60,000 nt of DNA from Polytrichum commune (GCA_950295325.1 OX485803.1:1118001-1178000), one strand, 5' to 3'; counted from the first letter of the stretch, positions 22,425 to 36,644 are shown. Translations and numbers: made by a program. The notes: a model not told the origin generated them from the sequence alone.

Positions 22425-22931
22425 GGGCCACTTCACACACGAGCCAAGAGCCGTGACCATGAAATTGTGAGAGCCCAAAAGAAAGTGTCCAACAACTGTC
22501 CCAAGACACCTCCATAATCATGTAGTAGTGTGGTCACGGATCCTCAAGTGTAGTGTGAAGTCATATGTGATCGAACCCTCAACCAAATGCTATTTCAATG
22601 AAATCATGCATGTCCTCACACATCGTAAAATAAACTAAATCAACGGTTATGAACGTTCGGAGTGCCATGGTCTCCCGGTTTTGTGTTAGACCTACCTCCA
22701 AGAGGTGGTTTTTGAAAATAATCCAAGTGACCATGAAACATGATCCATTCGATGCCACGTAGGAATCCATGTAGACTTCCCATCCATCTTGCATTCACTT
22801 ATATACTCCGTTGGTCCCTCAAGCGCAGTGTGAAGTAGCGAACTTGGACCGCCTCCGCCTTTTCCACCAATGAGAGTGCTTGCTTGAAGTGCAATGGTCA
22901 CGGGCTCTCAGTCTCGTGTGTGAAGTGGCCC
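22425..22931 (-). mobile_element. Harbinger/Tourist-like MITE, 507 bp, copy B (inverted), nested
   Basis: Same family as 19984-20469 in the opposite orientation. The ends are GGGCCACTTCACACACGAG and its inverse. Exact TAA duplication at 22422-22424 and 22932-22934. The bases outside, ...GTAAGTCACACTAA and TAATGCGACTATTTAGTG, are the two halves of a CACTAAAT palindromic MITE end, so this element jumped into that one. Confidence 0.8.
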
Positions 22932-22949
22932 TAATGCGACTATTTAGTG

Positions 22950-23723
22950 TAGTTAATTATCATCAAACTGGTTAACAATAAAAACGTGCTTTGACCACCA
23001 CTAATTACCACTATTCTAATCAAACTCAAACAACTTCACATGCATGGTAATTAACCTAGTAAGTTGGTGGTCACAATCCATATCACAACTCATCCACCAA
23101 CCGTTGCATGACAGCTGTCACCACCCCAAAGCAAGCCTTTATATGATATCATTTTATTTTATCTGCTTCCAAATATCTATTATTGTAATAGTTATTGTTA
23201 CTGTACACTGGTCATCAGTATCCCATGACTTATAGTTATTTTTTAATCTGAGTTCATTGCCAAGTAAGTTAAGTTTAGTGTGAGGGAAGGGAGGACTTCA
23301 TCCAACCCCCCTTTCCTTTCCTTTCCTTCTTCATTAGTCTTTAGGAGCCGTCGTTTGTGACTCGATCAATATAGTATTGGGACTTGGCTGTATGTGGTGA
23401 CTTCTTTACTATACTTTGTGGTATTTTGTACGTGTGCTTGTGTTAATGGCCAAGGATTCGTGGCCATTAACCCGTGTGGGTGCTTGCATGGGTGGAAGGT
23501 GAAAACATTGGGACTCGAGAATCACTTGTAACTCCAATTTAAACTCCTTTGTTTAGCATATTTGGTTCCGGAATTAGCATGGTAGAGCCCGAGTTAGTCT
23601 ATCGAGACTAAGTTGGGAGGAATCGACCATAACTTCATAGGAGGTACGTTTTGATTGCACCCCTTAACATAGCTATCATGAAATGTCGGTCGTTTTTTAT
23701 GTTATACTAATACTAAACTAGTG

Positions 23724-23757
<34 letters not shown>

Positions 23758-23949
23758 TAAGTTAATACCCATAACATTATATAGCTCCGTGGTTGCATTT
23801 CGTGGGGACGAGGGATCGGTCGAGAATAATTCTCCTTTGATTTCAGGGTTCCATGTTTATTTATGGGGCCCGCACTCGTGTTGTGTACTTAGGTGACGTT
23901 ACGTAAAGTAGACAACTCTAATTCGGTTGGTTTTCTTATTAGGACAACC
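22950..23949. other. Gene-free spacer
   Basis: No gene is recognised. It holds the AG microsatellite at 23727-23754. Confidence 0.4.
23727..23754. repeat. (AG)14 microsatellite
   Basis: Uninterrupted AG dinucleotides. Confidence 0.95.
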
Positions 23950-24265
23950 ATAGTTTAATGGTATGTGGCTAGGTGAGCCTCCAAGAACAAATGTCAAAAA
24001 CACATGTGTTTGAAAAGACATCGGACTACGTCCTCAAAATTATGATAACCCATTCTAAGTTCAATAGTCAACATAATCGGGAGAGAAGGGGGGGGGGGTG
24101 GCTATGTGACCATTTAATGAGCACGAGGATATCCACTTGATTAGTGGATAAAACACTCATACAAGCTCCCATAATTTATGAGGAAAGTGGCTACTAATTG
24201 CCTCGAATTGGATTTGCTAACCATCTCGTACTAATTGCGTGTTCTATATCATAGAAAAAAGGTGG
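23950..24265 (+). repeat. Dispersed repeat R, intergenic copy
   Basis: Third copy of the repeat found in introns 1 and 5 of the VAN3-binding gene. Shared AACCCATTCTAAGTTCAATA and TGACCATTTAATGAGCACGA segments. A G10 run interrupts it near 24092. Confidence 0.6.
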
Positions 24266-24644
24266 GCTACCGGTAATCGCTAAAAGTCACCATTGAAGGG
24301 TTGGCTACCATAGATGCCATAAAAGCCCGAGCTCTTTTGCCTTTAAAACTTGGTCCATCACCTACCCCAAGAGCCCTTGTTTTTTGTTTTGTTTTTTTGG
24401 AATAGGGCAATGGACCCAAAAAATATTCCCCACCTTTCCACCTGGCAAAAACCTGGTCCGAAACTCACTTATAGGCCCATCACAAGCTACTTGATTTTTC
24501 CATCCTACGGTATGACACCATTTTCGGATGATGTTAAAAAAGTAGGTCAACGGGCAGCTTTTTGCCCGTTTGCGGAAAAAGGACCTTGAACTTGAAAGAG
24601 CCGTCAGAAGGGTCAACATGAAGTCAAATTCGGAGATGACCTTA

Positions 24645-25161
24645 GGGCATCTGTAGTGGATCTAGGTAAAGCTCACTGCAAACCAAAACCTATCTTTTGA
24701 CTGACCTAAAATTAGAAACTGAAATTACCATCATTAGAAGCACACCTAAATAAACGTGAGATATTTCTCAAGAAGAAAGAGTTGTAAAAATTTGACGTAG
24801 GTGAAATCCCTCATTGAAAACACCACATTTTCAAAATTTAGAGGGAGTGCACCAAATCTTGCTTTAAAATGGAAAGATCCTCCCACACTCCCTCTAAATG
24901 TCAAAAATTTGGAGGGAGTGTGGGAGGATCTTTCCATTTTAAAGCAAGATTTGGTGCACTCCCTCTAAATTTTGAAAATGTGGTGTTTTCAATGAGGGAT
25001 TTCACCTACGTCAAATTTTTACAACTCTTTCTTCTTGAGAAATATCTCACGTTTATTTAGGTGTGCTTCTAATGATGGTAATTTCAGTTTCTAATTTTAG
25101 GTCAGTCAAAAGATAGGTTTTGGTTTGCAGTGAGCTTTACCTAGATCCACTACAGATGCCC
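24645..25161. mobile_element. Long near-perfect palindrome, Tourist-like foldback MITE
   Basis: Two 255-bp arms (24645-24899 and 24907-25161) are reverse complements with a 7-base spacer. The only non-Watson-Crick position I find is T24895 against G24911, a G-U pair in RNA. The ends are GGGCATCTGTAGTGGATC. The flanks are TTA on both sides (24642-24644 and 25162-25164), the TWA target duplication of PIF/Harbinger elements. The two mirrored ORFs in it are only the arms read on opposite strands. The symmetry would let a transcript fold into a 255-bp hairpin. Confidence 0.85.
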
Positions 25162-25164
25162 TTA

Positions 25165-28100
25165 CACTTTTGTTCTCATGTGTTATCATATATATGTGGA
25201 GGCAAGTCTATTCACATGTTAAGGGACGTGCATGTTATGCGGTTCGTTTCTCATGTTCTCCGACTTCTACTGATTCGATTTACACAACAAAACTCGTGTT
25301 GCTTTAGCAATTCCACGATTGCAAAAATTGACCCTCTCTTAATTTGGTTAGCGGAAGTGCATGTTTGTTGGTTTCGTAACTAGGTATATAGGTTTCTCTC
25401 AATTGTGTTCACTATTGAGTGTAGAGTAGTTATTAATATTTGCAAACATAGTCCAAACTCTTTTAAGCATGTATTTTTATGATGTTTTCTCTTTGATTCT
25501 GATCAAACCACATACCAATCAAATACATGGGTCTGATTTAAGAACTGAGTGACTTAAGATCCATCTACCTTAGTGTGTTACTCATCACCCAATGAAGTCT
25601 TTCGGTAAGTGTAGTAAATTTTCCTATTAATGTGGGCATAAAATTAGTGTATGCCACTCTAATTGTCTAGTTGGGGTGGAAACAACATGGAGCCTAAGAC
25701 TAGGGGTCTCCCCCCAATCTTCCTAGAGATTTCTAACCAACACCTTATATACAATGAAGTAGTCATCTTACATCAAAAGTAGCATGCTTGACACTACTTT
25801 CTTTTAACATTTCATAATATTCAATATGTTTACTTCTACTATGATATTAGTTATAACGTTGGACCAAAAGAGTATACCAGTATAAATTTAATACTTGCAT
25901 CAAATAAGTAAGAAGACATACTCGCACAACTCCGCGTGCCTCCACATGTCAAAAAGTGGAATTGACTTTATATTTGGTAATTTGGAGCAACAAGTCAACG
26001 TAGTAAGTGACTCTATTCAAAAGGTCACACTGATGACCTATTTGGTGCAGTGAGTTACAGTGGGCTAAAAATCAATGTGGCCCACACTATTTCTAGTTAT
26101 AAGAATTAGTGTTGACTCTAGAAAATTATTGTGGCCCACACTAATAGGACTGTTTAGTTTTAACTTTATGGTTAGCACTCGTGTAATTGTCCTTTAAGCA
26201 TTTGAGAGTGTTCTTTTGTTGTTGGTTTGACTTAAAGTGAGTTGGTAAGTGAAAGAGGATCTCAACCCTTCTTCGCAAGTAGTTTTTGGACAATATATGA
26301 AGAAACTGAATATGATTTTAAAAAACAAAATACTAACTATAACTTACGAGTGTGTCCATAGTTGACTTTAGGATGACCTCTTAAAATTGTGGTCATTCTA
26401 AACAATCATCTGTAGGGGTTGCTTTTGGTAAGGCTCAAGATTACGTGTAAATACCATACTTGTCATGATAAACTCATATTGGACATCAATCTTTTTTGCC
26501 ATTTATAACAGTTACATGTTGCCATTCATGACATTTATTAAATGCTAGTTCAAACTTGACATGGAAAGACACTACAAAATTCACTCACCTTTGACCTTGT
26601 GTGTATCTTCTTAGTCCCCAAAGATCTAAGAAGCTTAGTTAGAACATCTCCAAGCACAAAACTATGTACAAAAACAATCATGCTTGCGAAGTTCTAACAC
26701 AACCACATCAACAAGAAATACCCAACACTTTTTTTACTTTGTTTGTTGAAGGATTGTGTAACTAATGGGTAACAAAGATATCCATTAGGTCAAAGCGTTC
26801 ATTTGAAGACTTTCAACTAAGCGGGAAAAACCAATGTAGTATTTACCTATAGAGAATTGTAATAACTTTGTGCTTTGTTAAAGGCACTTGAAGTTTGACA
26901 TCATAATGGGTTGAGGTAAAATTAGATGTTGTCAAGACAAACAAGCAAGAACTCGATTAGTAAATTAATGTTCAAAACTCTCAATACATTCCTACCATGA
27001 TGTACGTTTGTACAAAGGAGAAGATTGACCTCATCTATCGGAAGATGCCATTGAGACCTCATGTAAGTCCCCGTTTTCCACGAGACTTTGGTGACCGAAA
27101 AAGAAAAGTGAGAAACATGAAGGATTTTCAAGACCATCTAGGTTTATGTGAGACTTTGGCAACCAAAAGAAGAAAGTGAGGACTTGAAGGATATCGAGAC
27201 CATCAAGAAAGTCTCCCTAACTCCCCTCAAACCTTGGAGACAACGTTGAAACCATTTAGGTTGAAAGGGAAGAGAGTAGTAGTAGTCTTGTTTTGACTAT
27301 ATGGTACCTTCAAACTAATAGTCAACATGCATTACTTCATGAATTCCTATGAAGACACGAGAGGTTAGGAATATTCTAACTCATAAAATAACCTTTTTGA
27401 GGAATTTTCAAGCTATCAAAAATGTATAATCTACAAAAACAACATCAAAGGATCACATTTAGATCATTCAAAACACCCATAAATTTAATGGATGATTTTC
27501 TTTGATGAATTTACATGTAAAGATCTTGGGATTCATTGCCAACATAAATCACATTATTTTGATGAGAACCTTGAAAGGATTGGATGTAAGTTGTAAGCTT
27601 AACATGATTCTGGAGTGATCAACTTGCCTTCAAATCACAAAAATAGTTTTACATATGTGAGCACTTAATGATGTATAAGATATAATTATGCATGTAATTT
27701 CACGATGAAGCTTTTTGGAGGTGATAAACAAATTCACTAGCTACGCTTGGGTCTTGTAAATGGCAATAAATAGATTGTGTTTTAGCAAGATCCAAATGAC
27801 TTTTAGGTCATGGACGCAATGTTCTTGCAAGATTTTATGGGTTAAACACCATGTACAATTTTTGAATGTTGTGGGTAATCAAGGTTATTCAAGACTTAAT
27901 GTTCTAGCTACACTTTGCTTCCATATTAACCTACCAAAAAAAATTCATATTTGGAGCATCAAAAGCACATGTTGTTAAGCTTATACACCTCTTCTTTAAT
28001 CAGCATAAACTTAAATATCACGTATGGTAACTAGATGGGCGGTTGTGCTTCTACTAAGTTGGTGTAGGTAATTTGTGTTGAAGTAAGATACCACAATCCC

Positions 28101-30654
28101 TAATAAGATCATACATATAGGATTACCACAATAGCCTTGGCATACTGCATTTGTTTTAATGTTAAATTCATTTGATCTTATATCAGCATAAGTCATTGTG
28201 AATAGTGTGGGTTATTTATTTAATATAGTTACAAAGTTAGATACGGAATGTTGTTTTCCACAAATCATGTTCAATTTTGTTATCTTTTGTGTAAACTAGC
28301 TATTTGTGTCATGTTGATACAAATATTTTTACAAATGTGCAACAATGTGCAACCCCACATTATTTACCTTGAATGGTTTAGTTTGTAGAGTTATTTGCAT
28401 ATGATAAATATAATATAATACACTACATGCATTGGTTATTTATATATATATAATGTGAATTTTAGTGAAGTCAAGATGGTACTACAATTTCTAATGGGAT
28501 TCCTTCTCATGGCAAATTTGACAGTGTTAATATGGTCATTTGATTTTGCGAAGGTTTGGTTGAAGGAATCCTATGTTCACAAGAAAACCCCTAGATTCCC
28601 ACATGGATTCTCAAGAATCTTTCATTCTCCTTGATAATCCCACTATCATTGGGTGAACCGTGAAGATAGGGTATACATATTGAAAATCAATGCTATAAAA
28701 AGTCACCAATCTTAGCACTCTTCCTAGCAATGAACGGGAAGAACCGACGGCTAGTTACAAATGAACTCATCAAGTTTGAGGAAAAAACTATTTCAAGTTC
28801 AAAACTTGAGGAAATTTATCTATCATTTTGGAGGAATCTATAAACATATCTCAATTTCACAAATAAAATTTGAAATATCACATCATATAACCGGTTGGAC
28901 TTGGAAACACTAGGTTTTAGATTGATTATGACAACAATCTTCCCCGAAAATTGCTTATGAGTTCTGATGTTGGACGACCTAACCTCATAGTTCCCATGGA
29001 ATCCGGGTCAAGGTCTTTTGGTTTAAGCCACCGTCTTGAACCCTAATGCAAATCTCCTTGGGTTGTATCTTTTCCTCCCTCTCAACCACCAACATGATCG
29101 CTTTGGTTTTGATGTTTCTTGTTGTTTTGTTTCCACCTTCAACCTAATGTGCTCCATGTGATGTTGTTATCCTTCACACGGTAGTATTTCCGTTACATCA
29201 CGAGATTGGTCCTAAGTGCACTCTCCATGTGACCCCAAGGAGCACTATTTGCACCTTGCACAATGCTATCATCCCCTACTTGGTACCCTTGACCTATAAG
29301 GTAAATTCCACACATACATGTTAATTCCATCTAATACATGCTCATCTCGGTGTATACATGACGAGGTTTTTTTTTTAAAAAAAAAATCACATAGGTACGT
29401 GTTTGTGAATAAATATTCTTAGTCTAATATTTATTAAATATGATTGGGCTTTGTTCCTAGTTTATGGGCTACCTCCATAAATTTTAACTTTTCAAGCATA
29501 GTTTAGTAGCGTTAGTTATGGTTGTAATCAAGGTCAATTCCCTTTGTTGTTTGCACTCTCGATGTGGCATGTTATGTGGTAGATTAAATATATGTCATCA
29601 TATATAGACATAGATATTTGTCATTGCATCATTCCATCCATCAGATACAAAGATACTAGCAAGTTAAATCATGGATTTTTTATTTTTATTTTTTTAATAA
29701 GACATGTAGAGAGGGAGAGAGAGCTGGGTTTTTCTTGAGTAGTGCTATGATTACTGTCAAGTTTAGTCCTTGTGTAATGCATCCTCTTATTAAGAGTCCA
29801 AATCATTCTTTTACATATCTATGTACCTTTCAAAGCCCGGGAAGGTGGGTGGGATCATCCCTCATGGCCATATCTTTGCTTCGCTACCTTCTTACTGTTG
29901 TCATTGTCTCGTCTTGGTTTGTTTCTAAGGAAATAAAAACCTTTAAGCAAACTGTAATGTTGAGGTCTTATCATTTGTACCCGTAAGCAAAGTAATGCAT
30001 TCCACATCCAAGGTACAAAATCAAGTTCAAAACAATATATAAGACTTGTTAAAAAATACTTCAAAGTCCTATCACAACTTAAAACATTGCTTTGCATTCC
30101 TCATCACAATGGAATGTCAAAGCATGTCCTTGGCTCCTACCGAAACTCAACTACGCAAAGACAAACCTAAGATATTGGCCGTCAAACATGTATGAAAGGC
30201 CTATGTTAACTGTGTTTTTTTTGCTTACTTGGGTAGCCCAAGCCAAACATAATTCATCCATTTCCTAGATTTGATCTTGAATCCATTGTGGACATCATGC
30301 ATGATTTGTATTCATCTAGGATAAAGGACTTCTTCCCAATGAGCTTTGACTCCACACATGGAATGTGAGGAGACACACACCAAATTATTTTTAGTAAATA
30401 GGGATGCATATGTGCGGAATCGAACCCATGCAGGTTTGTTAAAGAATTGGCTACCCAACTTGGGTTCTACCACTAGCATACATACCATATTTGTTGAAAG
30501 ACTAGGAATTATGTATAACTATATTAAAGCTCGTGGAATGGGGTGGGGAGGGGGGGAGATTGGGAACCTTCTCTCCATTCTCACTCCCTTGGTTCCCCAA
30601 GATTTGTAGGCTCCTGCATTTCTCATCCATCCCCAAACAATGTTGCCCACTTAA

Positions 30655-30690
<36 letters not shown>

Positions 30691-31569
30691 GTCCATACAT
30701 AGTTGAGTTTCAGTAGGATCCAGGGACATGGCAAATATGGCAGAGGATTTTTCATTCACTCATTGAAATTGTACATTGTTCTTTCCAAGAATGTCATACA
30801 TCACCAATCTCTAATAAAATGTCAAGTGACATGTAGGCTTTAGGTATATGATTTTAACACATTATTTCTACCATTTTTCAAATAGAAGGCTTCCAAATAG
30901 GGATAAATGTAGGGCCCATAAAAAGTGTGATTGGAAATTGACATCCCTCAAATTGCAACTTGAAAATTGTAAATCATGCCTTTTGTCTACTTTCCTTTTG
31001 ACATCCCTGAAATTAATGATGCCAATTTGGATATGCGATTTAGAACTATAGGAATTCATTGACGATTCACTTTCCTAGAATCCATAAATATAGTACAAGA
31101 GCACATGAACCACCTTTTACATGTACAATTGGATGGCATCATGTTAGCCAAGCAAATTGTTGGGGTTCGAATTCCCATGTTCCATGTTGCTACACGTGGT
31201 CACTTGTGGTCAAGGATGCCCTTCTTCATGTGTTATTTTGTACTCATGTCCCTTTTACCCATGTAATAAGTTGTGGACAAGACAAATCTAAACATGGGTT
31301 ACATTTCAACTATCTTTCTCAAACATGAAAGAGTCAAATTATCCATTCTATGAAGCATGCTCTCTTGCTAAATACAATCAAGTAGATTTCCTCCCATCCA
31401 TCTACTGCACATTCAAGCTCAAATTAAATCATGATTGTGCATGACAGATTTTTATTGTAAAATTAAAATAAACCCAACTAAGATTATCTCATGGAAAGAG
31501 AACATGCTCTCCCCATGTGATATTATCATATATATGTTATGGGGATTAATTTACATGTTCTGTAGAGTG
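25165..31569. other. Gene desert
   Basis: About 6.4 kb of AT-rich DNA without a supported gene, RNA gene or clear full-length repeat. It contains a TA microsatellite at 30657-30685. Short ORFs are random in appearance. Confidence 0.4.
30657..30685. repeat. (AT)n microsatellite
   Basis: Run of alternating A and T, about 14 units. Confidence 0.95.
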
Positions 31570-32215
31570 CATGGGCCAATTACTTTGCTTAATGTCATAT
31601 ATAAAATCTATTCCGAGGCTCTTCAAATAAGACTACAACCAATGCCCTTGGAGGTAATTGGTGTAGACGAAACAATGTTCTTACCTCTAACGCACATTCT
31701 AGATAACATGTCACTCACCCATGAGACAATGGCATGGGTGAAACATAGTTATCTGAAGGTGGTATTTAGGAAACTAAATTTTTGCTCATGCATATGACAA
31801 GTTGCATGGGAATTTATGTATTATGCAATGCTAGCCATTGGAATACACACTAATCTTATAGAATTGACCAAGTTACTTTTTCACGAAGCAAGTGTGGTGA
31901 TTAACATTAATAATTGTCCGTCAAAGAGTTTTGAAATCAAACAAAGGATTAGACAAGGATGCCCATTAGCACCCTACCTCTTCTTGATGATCGGTGAGTT
32001 ACTTAACCACGTGGTAAAGAGATCAATGATCAATCAAGAGGTCGAGGGTGTTATGTTACCAAGGGGGCTTTCAACAACTAATAATAGCTCAACTCATAGA
32101 TGTCACGTCTTTCACTGTATAACGAAAGGAGGAAGTAGTGAGGAATTTCGTGAGAATACTCCACATATTTAGCTCAGCCTCATGACTAGACATCAACTAT
32201 AATAAGGGCCACTTC

Positions 32216-32702
32216 ACAAATGAGATTGAGAGCCCGTGACCATTTTGCTTCAACCACTCTCATTGGCGGAAAAGGCAGAGCCGGTCCAAGTTCACTTCAC
32301 ACTATGCTTGAGGGACCAAGGGAGTAAGCAAGTGAATGCAAGGTGGATGTAAAGTCTACATGGATTCCTACATGGCATCCAATGGATCATGTTTCATGGT
32401 CACTTGGACTAATTTCAAAAACCGTCTCTTGGAGATAGGCGTAACACAAAACCGGGAGACCATGGCACTCCGAATGCTCACAACCGTTGATTTATTCTAT
32501 TTTATCATGTGCGATGATCCGCATGAATAGAAACTCATTGAAATTATATCCGGTTGAGGGCCTGGTCACATATGACTTCACACTACATTTGAGGGTCCGT
32601 GACCACACTACGTGATTTTGGAGGTGTCTTGGGACGGCCTTTGGACATTTTCCTTTGGGCTCTCACCATTTCATGGCTCTTGGCTCGTGTGTGAAGTGGC
32701 CC
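32216..32702 (+). mobile_element. Harbinger/Tourist-like MITE, 487 bp, copy C inside a LINE
   Basis: Ends GGGCCACTTCACA...GTGTGAAGTGGCCC. Interior close to 19984-20469 (shared CATGGATTCCTACATGGCATC region and CACAAAACCGGGAGACCATGG type words). It sits between LINE codons for ...DINYN and YWQGNKW. Flanks are TAA and ATA. Confidence 0.75.
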
Positions 32703-33729
32703 ATATTGGCAAGGGAACAAGTGGAATAGGCTAACATGACTAGATACGTATTTGTGGAAGTGGGCCCATGAAGGAGAATTTCCCAAACTCTTAGGCATGA
32801 CATTTGGGGTCTCCTTTGAAGTCAATAAGATGGACAACTTTCTTATCAACAAAATATGCAAGGAAGTCACGTATTGTGGTTCAAGACATCTTTCTTTGGT
32901 TGAGCAAAGTCTCATTGCGAATGGAGTCCTCACTTCTACATTATGGTTCTTTGTAACTATTTGAGTAGGGACATGGAAAACAATCAAGAGTATTAAAGGC
33001 ATTCTCAAAGATTATATATATATATATATATATATGGGGAAGGGGACAAAGAGCACATGCCAAAGCTAGAGTTGCATGGACCGATTGGAAATAGCCACAA
33101 GGAGCCTCTTAGTAAAATGGATAATAAAAGCATTTGAAAAATTAAATCAAACTTGCATTTTCTTGTATAATTCATGTTAAGTAATGCGAGGTCAAATAGG
33201 GAAAACAAAGAGAGCAATGGAATAGGATGGATGTTCCTACCTCATTGTCTTATGGCACAAGGCTCCGACATCTGGAAGAGAATTGAGGAAGAATGGAAAA
33301 ACATGCTAAAGCATATGACAATTCTATTACCACAAAATATTTGCCACATACTTAACACACACATGTGGTGGAACCCGAGCATTAGAGGGATTGCGTATGG
33401 AATTCTAGGAGTGGAGCTGCCCAATCAAACAAGAAGGGATTCAACTTTGTAAAGAACCTCTGGGACTTTGAGCATAACCAACCCCTTAGTGCTAGGAAAA
33501 TCACACAAGAGTTCAATTTACACCAAAGGGAACTGATGGGCATTGAAACCATGACAAATTATATCCCCAACCAATGGCAAAATTTAATCCAATATCGTAG
33601 CATTCAAGCCCCCCTTGGAAGTTGGATAGGATGCTTCGAAATTAATGACCAAGATATCCACCTAGTAGTCATTTTCCAAAGTAGTAGAATCTTTAGACTA
33701 ATCTTAGAAGAATGCTCATGGGCTCTATA

Positions 33730-33742
33730 CCCCCCCCCCCCC
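33730..33742. repeat. C13 homopolymer
   Basis: Thirteen C in a row within LINE-derived DNA. A site of likely length error in the assembly. Confidence 0.9.
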
Positions 33743-35277
33743 ATTTTACTCTTAATTGCTTCCAAATCTCGGTTACCACCCATATTTTGAATGCAAAGTC
33801 ACTAATAAAAATGGAGAACCTGATAAAAAAAACATGTGGTTCAGACTGATAAGAGTGTGTCATTAGCAAGAGAGAAAATAAAATAAAATAAAAACCTAAT
33901 CTTGATATGTATATTGGGAGGTGATACTCTTGAGCCATAAACCCCACTTGGCTCAAGTCGACGACATGAGAAGATTTCTTTAACTACACCTCTACAATTG
34001 GGAGGAATAGCCTCCAAACAAAGAACCCATCACCAAGATCCATTATGACCAAGTGGTATGGCATTCTTATCCCAAGTCTCAAAATGAAATGGGGAAATGT
34101 TTGATGTTAGTATATGTGAAAACGTCACTATCACATGTGACCTTTTTTTTTTCAAGTCCAATTCAATTTCTAGTAGTGTGGAGTGCATTCGAACTATGGA
34201 AAAAATTGTATTTTGAAACTAATTTTGTATGGGCACCTATGTTGCAGGTTCAAGAGTAAACAAGAAGCCATGTTTATATCACAAATGCTATGTTTTGATT
34301 GCTATCTAGAGTGTTTGAAGTAACAATAGAAAACATGTGCATTATACAAGTGAATTCTTCTACTATTAATTCTATATATCTATCTATCTATGAAACTCTA
34401 TGTCATTCAAATGTGCGCCATTATATATTTGAAATGCTCAACTCCATTTACAATTTCTCAAGTATTGTCACATTTTATTCAAGAGTATTATTTTCTCGTT
34501 ATCACTTGCACATGCTACTAGCATTTTGTAAATACATTGAGATGTAGTTGGCAAAAGCTACCTCCAAAGGCCAATTCAAGCCAACCTTCCTTGCATTCAA
34601 GAAAACAACATTTGTGACATTTTTATGTGCCATGTGACGTTTTCACGAATACCATGTTTTTGGGATAGAACTCACAATCGTAAGGAAGGTGTATGCACAT
34701 GGTCCATTTGGCACATAGCAGTTGCAATTCTCATAGAGCTAGGTTTATTAAAGACATTGATGATAAATGTCATATGTGTATGGCTGACATACTAGAAATC
34801 ATCATGCATAGATTTTGGGATTGTAAAATTGTTCATAGAGTATGGGGATTTTCCATTGGCATTGTTAACACCCATGAAGGCCAACCCTAGAAAAAAAAAA
34901 AAAAAGGCTCATGGAAGCCTCTAGATTGACAACATGGAATCTTTGGGGGGAAAAATCCCTTATCAATGAGCAAAATTCCACGGGTTTGGCTTCTTTTGAC
35001 ATGCATCACACTGTGGACCATTTGGATGTAAAGAAATGATCTCACATTCAACAACTACATATGGGATATCAAAAACACGCAACAAGTGATCTGGCAAAGT
35101 CTCCTTGAATATGCTAGGAGTTCTTGGGACATGGCTTGCAAAGATTCAGATAGAGTGGCTATCCATGATGACGCACTTGAAAAGTATGATGAACTTTGGG
35201 GAGGGGACACATTTGTTTACCATCAAGATAACACTGGACTATGCATTGGAACATTAAAGCGCCTAACATGGGCTTAG

Positions 35278-36644
35278 TCAATCATAATTAGGTCATCTAT
35301 TCATGGTTGTTTATTTTCAAGAATTGTTTTACAAGGCCAATAGGAGGTTTTATTAGAACGTGCAATACAACTTTTTTTCTTCTCATGAAGTCAAATCTAG
35401 GGTGTTTTAGGGCCACTTTACACTAGAGATTGAGCGCCCTTGCTCCATGATATACAAATGATGCGATTGGTCGAGAAGCTCGAGACAATTCTATTGTATG
35501 ATCAATCACCCCACAATCACCTATGCTTGTCGATATTGGTGCACATATTTATGGTACAATCTTTGGAATTGGGACATGTGGACATTTGAAATTGTTTTTG
35601 GACATTCCTAACTTTACAAATATACCATATGTACAATACAAATGATCATTAGAGGCACAATAATTGTTTATGAAGTTGTTGAATGGGATGATATTTTTAA
35701 GGCCAGAGATGTGGGGTTTAAATTTGACCCTAGAAGTCACATTGTGGTTGCCACATCATTCCTTCAACCCCGTAGCACTGGTTGGAGGTCATTTTTTAAT
35801 AGAGAATATTTTTTTGGAGGGAGCATACAAGTTTTCCTTCATAATGATGTTTTAAAAAATGGATTTGTGTTATTAATAATGTTTATGATTCTTCATTGAG
35901 CTCACAACTAACATCCCAACCAGTGAACGATTTATCCAATGGAATCTTCATGTTCATGCAAACTATTGACTTTCAATCCTTGCATGGAGTTAATCTTCAA
36001 AGAAGAGTTGGAACCGATTTATTCTATGAATGCAAAAGATCAAATCATCTAAATATTCATTCTCTTAGCTTTCGATTTAATCGTTCATAAGAATTAAAAA
36101 ATGTATCATTTTAGTTTCAATCTCGGTATGTGTATCACCAAGATGATTATGTATGCAACATAAAACAACGTGAACAAAACATCACCTTTGATGAACCGAA
36201 TGACAAGTTTTAAATTCCATCAAACAATGTTGTCCACATAGTCACACTCTACACATACGATGAAATTGTTTTATGCACATTAAACTATGTCACGAGTCTT
36301 TACATGACAAACACGTGTCTACAAAACAACCAAACAAACTAACGTCACCTTCATTTTTTGAAGTTTTTATAACTTTTTGCTTTGACAATGCTCACACGAA
36401 CCTCTTGACTGTATATAGAAGCTCCGAATTGTATGGATGTGTTCTTCTACTTTGTGTCAACACTCTTGCTTCATGAATGCTTTATAGAACAAGCTTGCAC
36501 ATACATAAAACCCTAGGGGGTTCTAAGGGTTAAGGGGTTAACGGACGGCATGTTACCGAACTCACACCCATCCACAATGGATGAATGTTCATGGCCAATG
36601 GGAAGCCACATTGAAGCAATGAATGGGGGAATCCACCACCACTA
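35278..36644. other. Gene-free spacer with a MITE end fragment
   Basis: At about 35411-35450 there is a lone left end of the GGGCCACTT family (GGGCCACTTTACACTAGAG then ATTGAG). Otherwise nothing is supported. Confidence 0.45.

Larger units (their letters stand above)
31570..35277 (+). mobile_element. Decayed LINE ORF2 (RT to 3' end), split by a MITE
   Basis: Non-LTR retrotransposon ORF2 pieces in order on the plus strand. RT start near 31575 (PITLLNVIYKIYSEALQIRL, then LPLTHILDNM). RT core at 31900-32000 with IRQGCPLAPYLF. A connection region after the MITE at 32702 (KWAHEGEFPKLLGM, FLINKI, VLTSTLWFF). A zinc-knuckle type CHMC...MHRFWDC near 34770-34820. A tail LLEYARSSWDM near 35105. Several frameshifts and stops break it. 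The YADD catalytic box reads Leu-Ile-Asp-Val (32093-32104), so it could not polymerise. The endonuclease and ORF1 parts are absent, so it is 5'-truncated. Confidence 0.8.

Noticed and set aside
24746-25060. Two nearly identical 63-aa ORFs on opposite strands
   Set aside because: They are the two arms of the palindromic MITE read from each side, not genes.
30415-30480. Region with ATCGAACCCATGCAGG, tRNA T-arm-like on the minus strand
   Set aside because: No acceptor stem, D arm or anticodon arm could be paired around it.
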